Positions 16,788-25,098 of a stretch of 64,000 bases of DNA are shown here, piece after piece. The DNA comes from Eubacteriales bacterium (GTDB lineage Bacteria; Bacillota; Clostridia; Christensenellales; CAG-138). The stretch lies in NCBI GenBank assembly GCA_021373115.1, contig JAJFTI010000008.1, positions 1 to 64,000 of the forward strand, read 5' to 3'. Below the pieces are notes generated by a model, which ran no database searches, had not been told where the DNA came from, and saw nothing but the letters and a program-made list of their open reading frames with translations. The number at the start of each line of letters is the position of its first letter. Position 1 is the stretch's first letter. The position numbers and the translations under genes are program-made.

Positions 16788-17495
16788 TCAGCGTCCAGCA
16801 AGACGGTCGTCCCACGCGCGGCGCACGGCGCCGATCATCTCGTTGACCATCGCTTCGCGATCCTTCGCTTTTACCACGCCGCTGGACGACCCCGTCGCCT
16901 CCGCGCCTGCGCGGATCACGCGGTAAACGTCCTCCCCGCTGCTGATGCCCGCGCCCTGCAGTACATAGATATCCGGATCAATCTCCTTGACGGCGCGAAT
17001 CGCCGCGGCAACATAGTTCATATCGCTGGTCTGACCGGTGCCAATCAGCCCTGTTGGTTCGGCAACAATAATGTTCGGGCGGAGTTTGGCAACCGCGGCG
17101 GATTCCGCCGTGGTGTCCGTGCAGACGATGGTGGCTAAGCCGACCTCGTCCGCGCGGCGAATGGTCTGCGAAAGCGCCGAGAGCGAGAGCGGTTTTTCGC
17201 AGTGGTTGAGCATGACGCCCTTCGCGCCCGCCGCGACCAGCGACTCCGGCAGCGTGTCCGCGAGGCCTCTGCCCGGCATAATGGGATCCATATGCGGCGC
17301 GAACACAAAGATACGTTCCGTCGCCTCCGCTACGCGGCGGAGTTCAACGAGCGGGGTTGTGAAGATGATGTCCACGTCGTACCGCTTCGCGGCGGCGTCC
17401 GCATAGAGCGCAAGCCGGAGCACGTCGTCCCCAAACAGGTAGGATTTTGGACCGATTTCGAAAAACGGCGGTTTCAGCGCAAAGTTGTTTAGCAA
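16788..17495 (-). CDS. Triose-phosphate-isomerase-like protein, copy 2
   Basis: A 235-residue paralogue of 13853-14572, first gene of this operon. Lys17 (GPKSYLFG), His98 (LNHCEKP) and Glu146 (VAEPTGLIGTG) keep the catalytic triad of triose-phosphate isomerases. GAGISSGED and GAEATGSSSGVV form the phosphate site. The annotated start is TTG at 17495; the ribosome site is not clean (GGGG about 9 bases upstream), so a start a few codons further in is possible. It is followed 57 bases later by YjbQ copy 2, repeating the TIM-then-YjbQ order. Confidence 0.8.
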   Translation of the reverse strand: MLNNFALKPPFFEIGPKSYLFGDDVLRLALYADAAAKRYDVDIIFTTPLVELRRVAEATERIFVFAPHMDPIMPGRGLADTLPESLVAAGAKGVMLNHCEKPLSLSALSQTIRRADEVGLATIVCTDTTAESAAVAKLRPNIIVAEPTGLIGTGQTSDMNYVAAAIRAVKEIDPDIYVLQGAGISSGEDVYRVIRAGAEATGSSSGVVKAKDREAMVNEMIGAVRRAWDDRLAGR

Positions 17496-17567
17496 TCCCG
17501 CAATCCCCTTTCCTCCGCGCCTGGCAGCAGGGCAAAGGGTGCTCTGCTTCCAGTTCGGAACAGCATC

Positions 17568-17596
17568 AGATTACTCTACATTTTCGCATTCGTCAA
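17568..17596 (-). promoter_or_regulatory. Candidate promoter of the YjbQ/TIM operon
   Basis: On the minus strand TTGACG (17591-17596), a 17-base spacer and TAATCT (17568-17573). The -35 box is good and the -10 weaker. It stands back to back with the plus-strand promoter at 17621-17649, so one regulator could control both operons. Confidence 0.5.
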
Positions 17597-17620
17597 TATT
17601 ATTTTCTATTTATTTGTCTA

Positions 17621-17649
17621 TTGATTTCTTAGCACAATCATTTTATACT
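17621..17649 (+). promoter_or_regulatory. Candidate promoter of the SIS/DeoR/MFS/kinase operon
   Basis: TTGATT (17621-17626), 17 bases, TATACT (17644-17649). The start codon of the SIS gene lies about 60 bases downstream behind a GGAGG site. Confidence 0.65.
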
Positions 17650-17707
17650 GTTTTTAGAAAACCATATTTTCGATTCGTGATTTTCGCGAACCGCCGGAGG
17701 TATTGTT

Positions 17708-18316
17708 ATGTCGAAGGAAAAGGCCTGGCAGGCCGCCGTGGAGGCGTATCGGATCGAGGCGGACGCCGTAGCAAACGCGCTGAGCGGGATTCAGCGTGAG
17801 GATTTTCTGCGCGCGGTGGATGCGCTGAAGCGCGCGCCGCGTATCGCTTCGAGCGGATGCGGGCACTCCGGCATCTGCTGCCAGCATTTTGCGCATCTCA
17901 TGTGCTGCATCGAACGTCCCGCGCGCTTCATCTCCCCCGCAGAGGCGGTGCACGGCGCGAGCGGATTCCTGCAAAAAGGCGACGTGATGCTGCTTGCTTC
18001 CCGCGGCGGCAAAACGGCGGAGCTGCTGCCGATTCTTTCTATTTGCAAGGAGAAGGGCGTAACCGTCATCACCGTGACGGAGAACCTCGAATCCCCGCTC
18101 GCCAAGGGCGCGGATATTGTGCTCCAGATGCGGGTGACCAAAGAGGTGGATCCATTCAACATGCAGGGAACGACGAGCTTTACCGTGCTTTCGGTTCTCT
18201 TCGACGCGCTGCAGGCCGCGCTCATTGAGGAAACGGGGTTCCAAAGCGAGCAGTTCGCGCGGATTCATCCCGGCGGGGCGGTCGGCGAACGACTAAACCA
18301 TACGGCGCTGCGGTAA
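17708..18316 (+). CDS. SIS-domain sugar isomerase/phosphosugar-binding protein
   Basis: A 202-residue SIS domain protein like the isomerase half of KdsD/GutQ. SSGCGHSGICCQHFAHLM (near residues 48-65) and LASRGGKTAELLPIL (near 97-111) form the phosphosugar site, and RIHPGGAVGERL is the typical C-terminal motif of this group. No CBS domains are present, so it is the short form. It probably isomerises or epimerises a ketose or aldose phosphate. It is the first gene of the plus-strand operon, with an ideal GGAGG site, 90 bases before the DeoR regulator gene. Confidence 0.85.
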   Translation: MSKEKAWQAAVEAYRIEADAVANALSGIQREDFLRAVDALKRAPRIASSGCGHSGICCQHFAHLMCCIERPARFISPAEAVHGASGFLQKGDVMLLASRGGKTAELLPILSICKEKGVTVITVTENLESPLAKGADIVLQMRVTKEVDPFNMQGTTSFTVLSVLFDALQAALIEETGFQSEQFARIHPGGAVGERLNHTALR

Positions 18317-18405
18317 CACCGGTACGTTACGCGTGGCAAAGCGATCCTGAACATGATAGAATGACCGTAATTCGTCCACGCAATCACAACTAAGGAGGCT
18401 GCCGC

Positions 18406-19179
18406 ATGGCTGGAGAACTGAAGATCGACGTACGTCGAAAGAAAATACTGGAGATTCTCCGGCGGGACGGGCAGGTGCGCGTGTCGCAGCTGAGCGACGC
18501 GCTCGGCGCAACCGTCGTGACCATTCGAAACGACCTGGACGCGCTGGAACAGGACGGCTATCTGGAGCGTACGCAGGGCGGCGCGATCCAAACCATGAAA
18601 AACTACTACAATCTGGAGTTCCAGCGCCGCAAGCAGGAGCACATGGAGAAAAAGAAGGCGATTGCCGCCGCCTGCGCCGCCATGGTGCGGGACGGAGACA
18701 CGCTGTTTATCAACTCCGGCACGACGACGTATTTTACCGCCGTTGAGCTCAAGCAGCGCAAGAACCTGAATGTTGTGACGAACTCCATCTCCGTTGCGGT
18801 GGAACTCGGCGGACTGCCCACCTTTCGGGTCATTTTGCTCGGCGGGGACATCAGCGCGCAGTATTCGTTTACCTACGGCGAGGATGTGAAGGAACAGATT
18901 GCCCGCTACCGCGCCAACTGGGCGATCCTTTCCGTGGACGGCGTGAATCCCGGCACGGGCGTGACCACCTACCATGCCGAGGAGAGCGTGATTGACCGCG
19001 TTATGATGGAACGGGCGGAAAAGGCGATTATCGTTGCGGACAGCACGAAGCTCGGGCGGGAGAGCTTTTCCCGCATCAGCGCGCTGAGCAGCGGTACCGT
19101 GCTCATCACCGACCGCGACGCAGATCCAACTCTGGCAGAAAGGATCGCAAGGGAAGGTGTCGAAGTTCAGCTCGTCTAG
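18406..19179 (+). CDS. DeoR-family transcriptional regulator
   Basis: A 257-residue DeoR/GlpR regulator. The helix-turn-helix occupies residues 8-60 (RRKKILEILRRDGQVRVSQL..., ending LERTQGGAI). The DeoRC ligand domain follows, with DTLFINSGTTTYF, VVTNSISVAVEL, VILLGGDI and WAILSVDGVNPGTGVTTYHAEE. Such proteins respond to phosphorylated sugars, matching the kinase and phosphosugar isomerases encoded nearby. It likely controls both divergent operons around 17500-17700. AAGGAGG precedes the ATG, and its end overlaps the MFS gene. Confidence 0.93.
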   Translation: MAGELKIDVRRKKILEILRRDGQVRVSQLSDALGATVVTIRNDLDALEQDGYLERTQGGAIQTMKNYYNLEFQRRKQEHMEKKKAIAAACAAMVRDGDTLFINSGTTTYFTAVELKQRKNLNVVTNSISVAVELGGLPTFRVILLGGDISAQYSFTYGEDVKEQIARYRANWAILSVDGVNPGTGVTTYHAEESVIDRVMMERAEKAIIVADSTKLGRESFSRISALSSGTVLITDRDADPTLAERIAREGVEVQLV

Positions 19180-20326
19180 CGTTCGTGCGCCCGCGCTGCT
19201 GCCGGTCTTCTCCGCACTCATGTTCTTTGTCGGGTTCGAGATGGGCGGCTTTCAGCTTGCGCTGCGGAGCATCTCCGGCGAGCTTTCCGTCGGCACCGTC
19301 GGCGGGGGGCTGCTTGTTGCCGTGCAGTACGCGAGCGTCATCCTCATGCCGTTCCTCTTCGGCCGGCTTTCGGATCGCGCGGGCAAGCGAACGGTCACGC
19401 GCGTCTTCTCGCTTGTTTTTCTCGCAGGCTGCCTGCTCGCCGCGCTCTCGCGGGGCGTTTTTGCCTTTGCCGCGGGTGTATTCTGCGTGGGCGCGGGATA
19501 CAGCGTTTGCGAAAGCGCGGGTTCCGCCGCACTTGCCGACGCGTCGCCGGAGCACGGCGCGCGCTGGGTCAATCTTTCGCAGGGCGCGCTGAGCATCGGC
19601 GCGGTCTGCAGCCCCATTCTGACGCAGTTTGGAACGACCGCGTTCGGCTGGAGCTGGCGCGCGGTATTCTGGATCTGCGCAGCCGGCGCACTCGCGGCGC
19701 TGGCGCCCCTCCTGTTGATTCGCTTTCCCGCGCCCGTTGTCGCAGCCGGGGCACAATCGCAAAAACCCGCCCGCGCTTTCTTTGCCGATCCTGCGTTTAC
19801 GCTGTTTTTCTGCGCCATTCTGCTCTATGTCGGACTGGAAAGCGGATTTGGGTATTTTACGGAATCCTTCTTTGCGCTAAAGCTCAATGCCGCTTCCTTC
19901 GGCGCCTACGCCATTTCCGCCTACTGGGCAAGCATGGCGGTTTCGCGTTTCTTCTTCGGTTTTCTTCCGCTCAAACCGGAGCGGACGCTGGAACTCTGCC
20001 TGCCAGCCGCGGCGGTGCTGTTTGGAACGCTCGCGCTGCTGCGCGCGTCCATTCCCGCGCTTGCGGTTTCAGCGCTGATCGGTTTCTCGTTCGGCCCCGT
20101 TTGGTCGTGTCTCATGAACCTTGCCGCGCAGCGGCATCCCGGCAATTCCGGCGGGGCGATGGGGCTCATGAGCGCGGGCTGCGGACTCGGCGGCGCGGTG
20201 TTCCCCGCTTTGATGGGGCTGATCTCGGATCGGCTGGATCTACGCGCCGCTTTTTTTCTGCTCGCGCTTTCCGCACTGACCGGCGGCGCGCTGTCGTTTT
20301 TGGCCGCGCGCAAAAAGTCCAGCTGA
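19157..20326 (+). CDS. MFS transporter
   Basis: A 389-residue membrane protein with about 12 hydrophobic segments, a Major Facilitator. GRLSDRAGKRTVTR between segments 2 and 3 is the family's loop motif; FGFLPLKPERTLEL is the matching loop in the second half. It starts with GTG at 19157 inside the end of the DeoR gene (23-base overlap), so translation is coupled. As no ABC importer is present in this operon, it is the likely uptake route for the sugar phosphorylated by the kinase at 20352. Confidence 0.85.
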   Translation: MSKFSSSSVRAPALLPVFSALMFFVGFEMGGFQLALRSISGELSVGTVGGGLLVAVQYASVILMPFLFGRLSDRAGKRTVTRVFSLVFLAGCLLAALSRGVFAFAAGVFCVGAGYSVCESAGSAALADASPEHGARWVNLSQGALSIGAVCSPILTQFGTTAFGWSWRAVFWICAAGALAALAPLLLIRFPAPVVAAGAQSQKPARAFFADPAFTLFFCAILLYVGLESGFGYFTESFFALKLNAASFGAYAISAYWASMAVSRFFFGFLPLKPERTLELCLPAAAVLFGTLALLRASIPALAVSALIGFSFGPVWSCLMNLAAQRHPGNSGGAMGLMSAGCGLGGAVFPALMGLISDRLDLRAAFFLLALSALTGGALSFLAARKKSS

Positions 20327-20351
20327 TACTTTTCGTTTGGAGGAGGTTCCC

Positions 20352-21818
20352 GTGCTTTTTCTCGCGATCGACCTCGGCAGCACGAACACCAAGGCGGCAA
20401 TATACGACGAGCGCATGCAAATGCTCGCCGCGCAAAGCGTTCCGGTAAACTATATCCGCGCGGGCGGATTTGTGGAGTTCAATCCGGACGGTTACGTTGA
20501 AAATCTGCTCTCCCTGATCCGCTCGCTCCTTGACTCCGGCGCGTTCCGCCAAGATGAACGCATCCGGATCACCCTGACGGGGCAGGCGGAGTCCCTCGTT
20601 GTGCTCCATGCTTCCGGCAAGCCGCTGATGAACGCCATCTCCTGGATGGACGACCGCTCCCTTGCGGAATGCGCGGAGCTGGAAGCGGCGTTTCCCGGCG
20701 AAACATGCTATGCGCACACCGGCCAGCCCGCCGCCCTGCCCACCTGGCCCGCAACGAAGATCCTCTGGCTGCGCGAACACCGGCCGGACATCTTTTCCGC
20801 CGCCGCACACTATGTGCTATTAAAGGACTACGTCGTTTACCGCCTGACCGGAAGGCTGGTGGCGGATTGCTCCATCGCAACCTTCACGTTCTATTTCGAT
20901 ATTTACCAGCGGCGGTATTGGCCGGAGATGCTGCGGTTTCTCTGCATTTCGGAGCGTCAGCTCCCGCCGCTTACCGAACCCTGCGAAACGGCCGGATCGC
21001 TTTTGCCGGAGATTGCGGAAACGGTCGGTCTTTCGACTTGCGTATCCGTCAATCTTGGCACACTTGACCACTTTTGCGGCATGATCGGCACCGGGAACGT
21101 ACGCGAAGGGTTGCTGAGTTTGTCCACCGGAACGGTTCTGGGTCTATCGACGCTCGCCGACAAATATGCGCCGCGCGGCACGGGCATTCCCATGCACTAC
21201 GGATTTCTGCCGGGGCAGTATGTGATGCTGCCCGTTGCGGAGAGCGGCGGTGTCAGCCTCGAATGGTATAAACACGCATTTCTGCCAAATACGGATTTTG
21301 CCGAGATCGACCGCGTGGCGGAAGAGCGCCGTCCGGGCGACGTTTTGTTTCTGCCCTACCTGGTCGGCACCAACGCGCCGGAGTTTGACCGGGACGCCTG
21401 CGGCGCCTTCTTCGGCCTGCGCAGTCCGCACGACGCGTTTGACCTCGCGCTCGCCGTCATGGAGGGCGTTTGCCACCTGCTGCGCAAAAACTGCGACCGC
21501 ATTCGCGCAAGCGGCACGCCCATCGAACGAATCATCGCGACCGGCGGCGGCGCAAAGTCCGCCGTGTGGTGTCAGATGCAGGCGGACGTCACGGGCATTC
21601 CCGTCAGTATACCCGCGGAAAAGGAAGCGGCGCTGCTCGGCGCGGCAATGATTGGAGCAACCGCGGCGGGCGTGTTCACCTCCCTCGCGGACGCGGCCGA
21701 GCGAACCATACGCATCGCGCGCACCTACGAACCGCAGACAAACGCCGTTTCCGAGCGCAAGTACCGTCAGTTCCTCGCACTTTACGACGCAATGCTTGCC
21801 ATCCAGCGGATGGACTGA
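20352..21818 (+). CDS. FGGY-family carbohydrate kinase
   Basis: A 488-residue sugar kinase of the FGGY family (xylulokinase/gluconokinase-like). The N-terminal ATPase motif is AIDLGSTNTKAAIYD; the C-terminal domain has SLSTGTVLGLS and ATGGGAKSAVWCQMQADVTGIPV. It transfers phosphate from ATP to a ketose or polyol, consistent with the upstream SIS isomerase and the fucose-isomerase-like enzyme of the divergent operon. The GTG at 20352 is chosen: GGAGGAGG sits directly upstream, and the five codons before it are that site. A second FGGY kinase (29740-31263) belongs to a separate operon. Confidence 0.9.
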   Translation: MLFLAIDLGSTNTKAAIYDERMQMLAAQSVPVNYIRAGGFVEFNPDGYVENLLSLIRSLLDSGAFRQDERIRITLTGQAESLVVLHASGKPLMNAISWMDDRSLAECAELEAAFPGETCYAHTGQPAALPTWPATKILWLREHRPDIFSAAAHYVLLKDYVVYRLTGRLVADCSIATFTFYFDIYQRRYWPEMLRFLCISERQLPPLTEPCETAGSLLPEIAETVGLSTCVSVNLGTLDHFCGMIGTGNVREGLLSLSTGTVLGLSTLADKYAPRGTGIPMHYGFLPGQYVMLPVAESGGVSLEWYKHAFLPNTDFAEIDRVAEERRPGDVLFLPYLVGTNAPEFDRDACGAFFGLRSPHDAFDLALAVMEGVCHLLRKNCDRIRASGTPIERIIATGGGAKSAVWCQMQADVTGIPVSIPAEKEAALLGAAMIGATAAGVFTSLADAAERTIRIARTYEPQTNAVSERKYRQFLALYDAMLAIQRMD

Positions 21819-21846
21819 ATCCGATTTTCGAAAGGACGCTTCAACG

Positions 21847-22470
21847 ATGCGGCTGCTGCAAAAAGAGTTGCTTCTTAACGAGTGCTTTCCCCTCTGGCAA
21901 AAAGCGATGACGCCGGAGGTGCTCGCCTCCGACTTTGACGTTCGCGGCGGAGACTGGCGCGCGGAAGACGGCTGGCTGATCGGCGCACACCGCGACAACA
22001 GCCCCGGCATGGTGATCTCGCGCGAGGATTTCTTTGGCGACGTGCTGCTGGAGTTTCGCGCAAGCACGATTTTGCCCTGCACGCACGACATCAACGCCAT
22101 GTGGAGCGGAGGCTGGAATTACGAAACCAACACGCGCGGCGTCGCGTATGTTGGCGGTCTGCAGGGTTGGTGGCACGGCAAGGTCGGGTTTGAAAAGTCC
22201 CCGGACTACAAGCTCAATGCCGCAAATCCGCTCTTTTCATTCACACCCGGCCGGGAGTACTTCGTTCAAATGGGCAGCATCGCAGGACACGCGTTCATCC
22301 TCATCGACGGCGCGCTTGTGCTCGAGGTAACCGACCCCGACCCGATTGACACCTCGAAATACGGCCGGTTCGGTTTTGAAGCCTACTGCGCACACCTGCG
22401 CTTTCGGGACATCTGTTTAAAGCGGGTCGTCTGGAAAGCGGTGGAAGAGCATTACGATCCGGAATTTTAA
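21847..22470 (+). CDS. Concanavalin-A-like (DUF1080/LamG-type) lectin-fold protein
   Basis: A 207-residue beta-sandwich protein. The order DWRAEDGWLIGAHR, DVLLEFRAS, FVQMGSIAGHAFILIDGALVLEVTDPDPID and RFGFEAYCAHLRFRDICLKRV is typical of the 3-keto-disaccharide hydrolase/LamG-like fold. There is no signal peptide, which is unusual for this fold and implies a cytoplasmic job on a small sugar. The frame is open further upstream, but the ATG at 21847 just after the kinase stop is the natural start, with a weak GAAAGGA site. Reaction unknown. Confidence 0.65.
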   Translation: MRLLQKELLLNECFPLWQKAMTPEVLASDFDVRGGDWRAEDGWLIGAHRDNSPGMVISREDFFGDVLLEFRASTILPCTHDINAMWSGGWNYETNTRGVAYVGGLQGWWHGKVGFEKSPDYKLNAANPLFSFTPGREYFVQMGSIAGHAFILIDGALVLEVTDPDPIDTSKYGRFGFEAYCAHLRFRDICLKRVVWKAVEEHYDPEF

Positions 22471-22490
22471 ACGCGATTCGGAGACAAAGA

Positions 22491-23534
22491 ATGAGCGTAA
22501 CGAAAGTCCCCTTCGGGCGGATGCCCGACGGCGCGGAAGTATCCCTGTTTACGATTACCAACGTATCCGGCGCGGCGTGTTCGCTGCTGGACTATGGCGC
22601 AACCTGGCAAGGCATGCGCGTTCCAAACCGGAAGGGCGATTTCATCGACGTCCTGCTCGGGTTCGACACGCTGGAGGATTATCGGCGGCAGAACTGGTAT
22701 ATCGGCGCGACGATCGGGCGCGTTGCCAACCGTATTGGCGGGGCGCGCTTCACGCTCGACGGCGAGGAATACGAATTGTTTGCCAACGATTGCGGCAACT
22801 GCTCCCATGGCGGAAAGATCGGTTTCGACAAACGGGTCTGGAACGCCGCCATCGAGGAAAACCGCGTCGTTTTCTCTCTGTTCAGCCCGAACGGCGAAGA
22901 AGGGTTCCCCGGCAATCTCAGCGCGATGGTCTCCTATACGCTTGGCGAAGACAACGCGCTTTCCATTCGATACTTCGCAGTATCCGATATGGATACACTT
23001 TGCAGCCTGACCAACCATGCCTATTTCAATCTGGCGGGACAGGGCTCCGGTCCCGTGCTGGAGCAGACGCTGTTCATGGACGCGGAGCAGTTTACCTGCA
23101 TTGATCCCGCCATTCTGCCGACCGGCGAAATTGCGGACGTTGCGGGTACGCCGCTGGACTTTCGCGCGGAAAAGCCCATTGGCCGGGATATCGGCTCCCG
23201 CGCGTATCGCATGGACGCCGCGCTGGGCTACGATCACAATTTTATCCTCAGCCATCCGCAGGGGGGTGTTGAATTCGCGGCCCGCGCCTGCGACCCGGCG
23301 GGCGGGATTGCGATGGAGGTATGGACCGATCAGCCCGGCATACAGTTCTTTACGCCCTACGATCTGTGCGGTCTCTCCGGCAAGGGCGGCTCGGCCTACG
23401 GCAGCCGCGCGGGATTCTGCCTCGAAACACAGCACTTCGCCAACGCCATGCGGCAGACGCATTTTCCAAGTATCGTGCTCCATGCGGGCGATGTGTATAC
23501 CACCGAAACGGTCTACCGCTTTCTAGCAAAATAG
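22491..23534 (+). CDS. galM: Aldose 1-epimerase (mutarotase)
   Basis: A 347-residue GalM-type mutarotase, full length. NRIGGARF and the His in NCSHGG lie in the N-terminal half. TNHAYFNLAG contains the catalytic acid histidine (near residue 170), ALGYDHNF a substrate-binding Asp, and FCLETQHFANA the catalytic-base glutamate (near 310). It interconverts alpha and beta anomers of hexoses or pentoses before the isomerase step. It is the last gene of the plus operon, 20 bases after the lectin-fold gene. Confidence 0.93.
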   Translation: MSVTKVPFGRMPDGAEVSLFTITNVSGAACSLLDYGATWQGMRVPNRKGDFIDVLLGFDTLEDYRRQNWYIGATIGRVANRIGGARFTLDGEEYELFANDCGNCSHGGKIGFDKRVWNAAIEENRVVFSLFSPNGEEGFPGNLSAMVSYTLGEDNALSIRYFAVSDMDTLCSLTNHAYFNLAGQGSGPVLEQTLFMDAEQFTCIDPAILPTGEIADVAGTPLDFRAEKPIGRDIGSRAYRMDAALGYDHNFILSHPQGGVEFAARACDPAGGIAMEVWTDQPGIQFFTPYDLCGLSGKGGSAYGSRAGFCLETQHFANAMRQTHFPSIVLHAGDVYTTETVYRFLAK

Positions 23535-23547
23535 CAGTTCTCAACAA

Positions 23548-23573
23548 AAAAGCGGCGGGGCTCCCGTCGCTTT
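23548..23573 (-). terminator. Terminator shared by convergent galM and GntR/LacI genes
   Basis: AAAGCGGCGGG / CCCGTCGCTTT arms with a three-base loop. On the minus strand a run of T follows, so it mainly ends the regulator gene at 23596; on the plus strand only three T follow. Confidence 0.75.
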
Positions 23574-23595
23574 GCTGCATCCGTTTCCGTCCCGC

Positions 23596-24675
23596 TCAGC
23601 CGCGGAAGCGCGCACAGGAGTTTCGCTTGACCAGTTCCGGGCGAAACACCTCCGTATACGGCACGCGTATCTGCTTGCGGATAAGCTTAAGCAGCGCCTG
23701 CGCCGTGTGCCTGCCCATAACTTCCTTTGGGTGCGAAATCGTGGTTAACTGCGGATCGCTCGTCGTCGCGAGATAGGAATCGTCAAACCCGATCAGCGAA
23801 ACCTGCTCCGGCACCGGGACGCCATGCTTTTTTAGCGCACGCATGCACCGGATTGCAATCTCGTCGTTATAGCCGAACACCGCGGTAACCCCGCGCGAGG
23901 TGACCGCTTCCAGCAGCTCCGTCTCCAGCGATTCCCCACAGGAAAGCGCAATTGGCTCCTCCATTTGAAAATCCTTCGCCGCTTTGCAGAACCCTTGATA
24001 GCGCTGCAGCGCGTCGCAGCAGTTTGCGCGGTAGGCAACGGCGCACTTTTTATGCCCAAACGCGGCAAAATGCTCGGCTACGCGCGCACCGCCCGCCGTT
24101 TCGTCTAGAACAACATAGGAAACGCCGGTTTCCTCCAGTCTGCTGTCGATCATGATGCAGGGGATGCCCCTGTTTTTAAAAGCGGTCAGGCAGGCAAACA
24201 GCCGCGCGCGCACCTCCGGTGAGAGTTCCACCTGCGTGAGCTGAAAGATGACGCCGGAGCTGTTTTTCAGCAGGATCTGTTCCAACTGCGTGCAGAGGCT
24301 CTCCGCGTTGGAGTTCGTGTCGCTGATGATAAAGTTGCAGTTGTTGCCCGTCAGCACCTCGGAAATCCCTTTGACGTAATAGGTCGGTATAAAATAGGTG
24401 TTGCCCATGTCGAGGATCGCCTCGATGTTGAGATAGTTCACCTCTCCCGCCGCCTTGCAGAACGTGCCCTTTCCCTGCGCCTTTTCCAGATAGCCCGCTT
24501 CCACAAGAGAGGCGAGCGCGCTGCGGACCGTGAGACGGCCAACGCCGTATTCCTCCACCATCTCCGCTTCGCTCTTGAGTTTATCCCCGGGACGAATCTC
24601 GCCGGAAATCATCTTTCCCTTGAGCACGTCGGCCAGCTGCGTATACAGCGGCACGGCACTTGTTTTATCGAGCAT
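23596..24675 (-). CDS. GntR-LacI hybrid regulator (AraR type)
   Basis: A 359-residue repressor combining a GntR winged helix (residues 8-75: VPLYTQLADVLKG..., SEAEMVEEYGVGRLTVRSALASLVEAGYLEKAQGKGTF) with a LacI-type sugar-binding domain (FIISDTNSNAES, VAYRANCCDALQRYQGF, VSLIGFDDSYLATTSDPQLTTISHP). This architecture is that of AraR, the arabinose repressor. It faces an operon with an arabinose-isomerase-type enzyme, so L-arabinose or a related pentose is the likely effector. Its own promoter overlaps repeated sites, suggesting autoregulation. Confidence 0.92.
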   Translation of the reverse strand: MLDKTSAVPLYTQLADVLKGKMISGEIRPGDKLKSEAEMVEEYGVGRLTVRSALASLVEAGYLEKAQGKGTFCKAAGEVNYLNIEAILDMGNTYFIPTYYVKGISEVLTGNNCNFIISDTNSNAESLCTQLEQILLKNSSGVIFQLTQVELSPEVRARLFACLTAFKNRGIPCIMIDSRLEETGVSYVVLDETAGGARVAEHFAAFGHKKCAVAYRANCCDALQRYQGFCKAAKDFQMEEPIALSCGESLETELLEAVTSRGVTAVFGYNDEIAIRCMRALKKHGVPVPEQVSLIGFDDSYLATTSDPQLTTISHPKEVMGRHTAQALLKLIRKQIRVPYTEVFRPELVKRNSCARFRG

Positions 24676-24690
24676 TGATGTCTACCCCCA

Positions 24691-24747
24691 GATAAGTTAC
24701 AGATAACATTTAAAATACAAGCAGATCAGTTATAGATATTTTGTATT
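24691..24747. promoter_or_regulatory. Direct and inverted repeats, candidate regulator operators
   Basis: GATAAGTTACAGATAAC (24691-24707) is imperfectly repeated as GATCAGTTATAGATATT (24724-24740), exactly 33 bases apart, three helical turns. Overlapping them, AATACAA (24714-24720) and TTGTATT (24741-24747) form an inverted pair whose halves resemble the TTGTA/TACAA halves of AraR operators. They lie between the regulator's -10 box and its start codon. Confidence 0.5.
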
Positions 24748-24754
24748 ATCTACC

Positions 24755-24783
24755 ATTTAACTGCGGGTTGTGATTTTTGTCAA
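24755..24783 (-). promoter_or_regulatory. Promoter of the GntR/LacI regulator gene
   Basis: TTGACA (24778-24783, minus strand), 17-base spacer, TTAAAT (24755-24760). No equally clear plus-strand promoter is visible in 24784-25098; TATAAC at 24875-24880 is a possible -10 without a good -35. The rest of this intergenic stretch holds only further scattered TTGTAT/ATACAA half-sites. Confidence 0.65.
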
Positions 24784-25098
24784 TCGGAATTATTTTGTCG
24801 ATAATGCTTGACTTTTTCTTTCGCTCGTGGCAGGATATGCCTTGTAAGGGTGCGCAGGCACCTTTTGTGGTTAGTATAACATATCTGCATACAAGTTCGC
24901 AACTATTTTCGAAGTTTGTCAACCTGTCGCCCGCGAGCGAGACAACCAAGACCGAACCAGAGACGAATTGCTCCGCGTACACAGTTGTATTGCGATCGAA
25001 TCGTTTGTTTTACTGTTCGTGTTTTTTTACAGGACACCTTCCTTCGGAATTAAGGGGTCACCCCCTTATTCAAAATAGCAGCAAAGGATGGAACAGGA

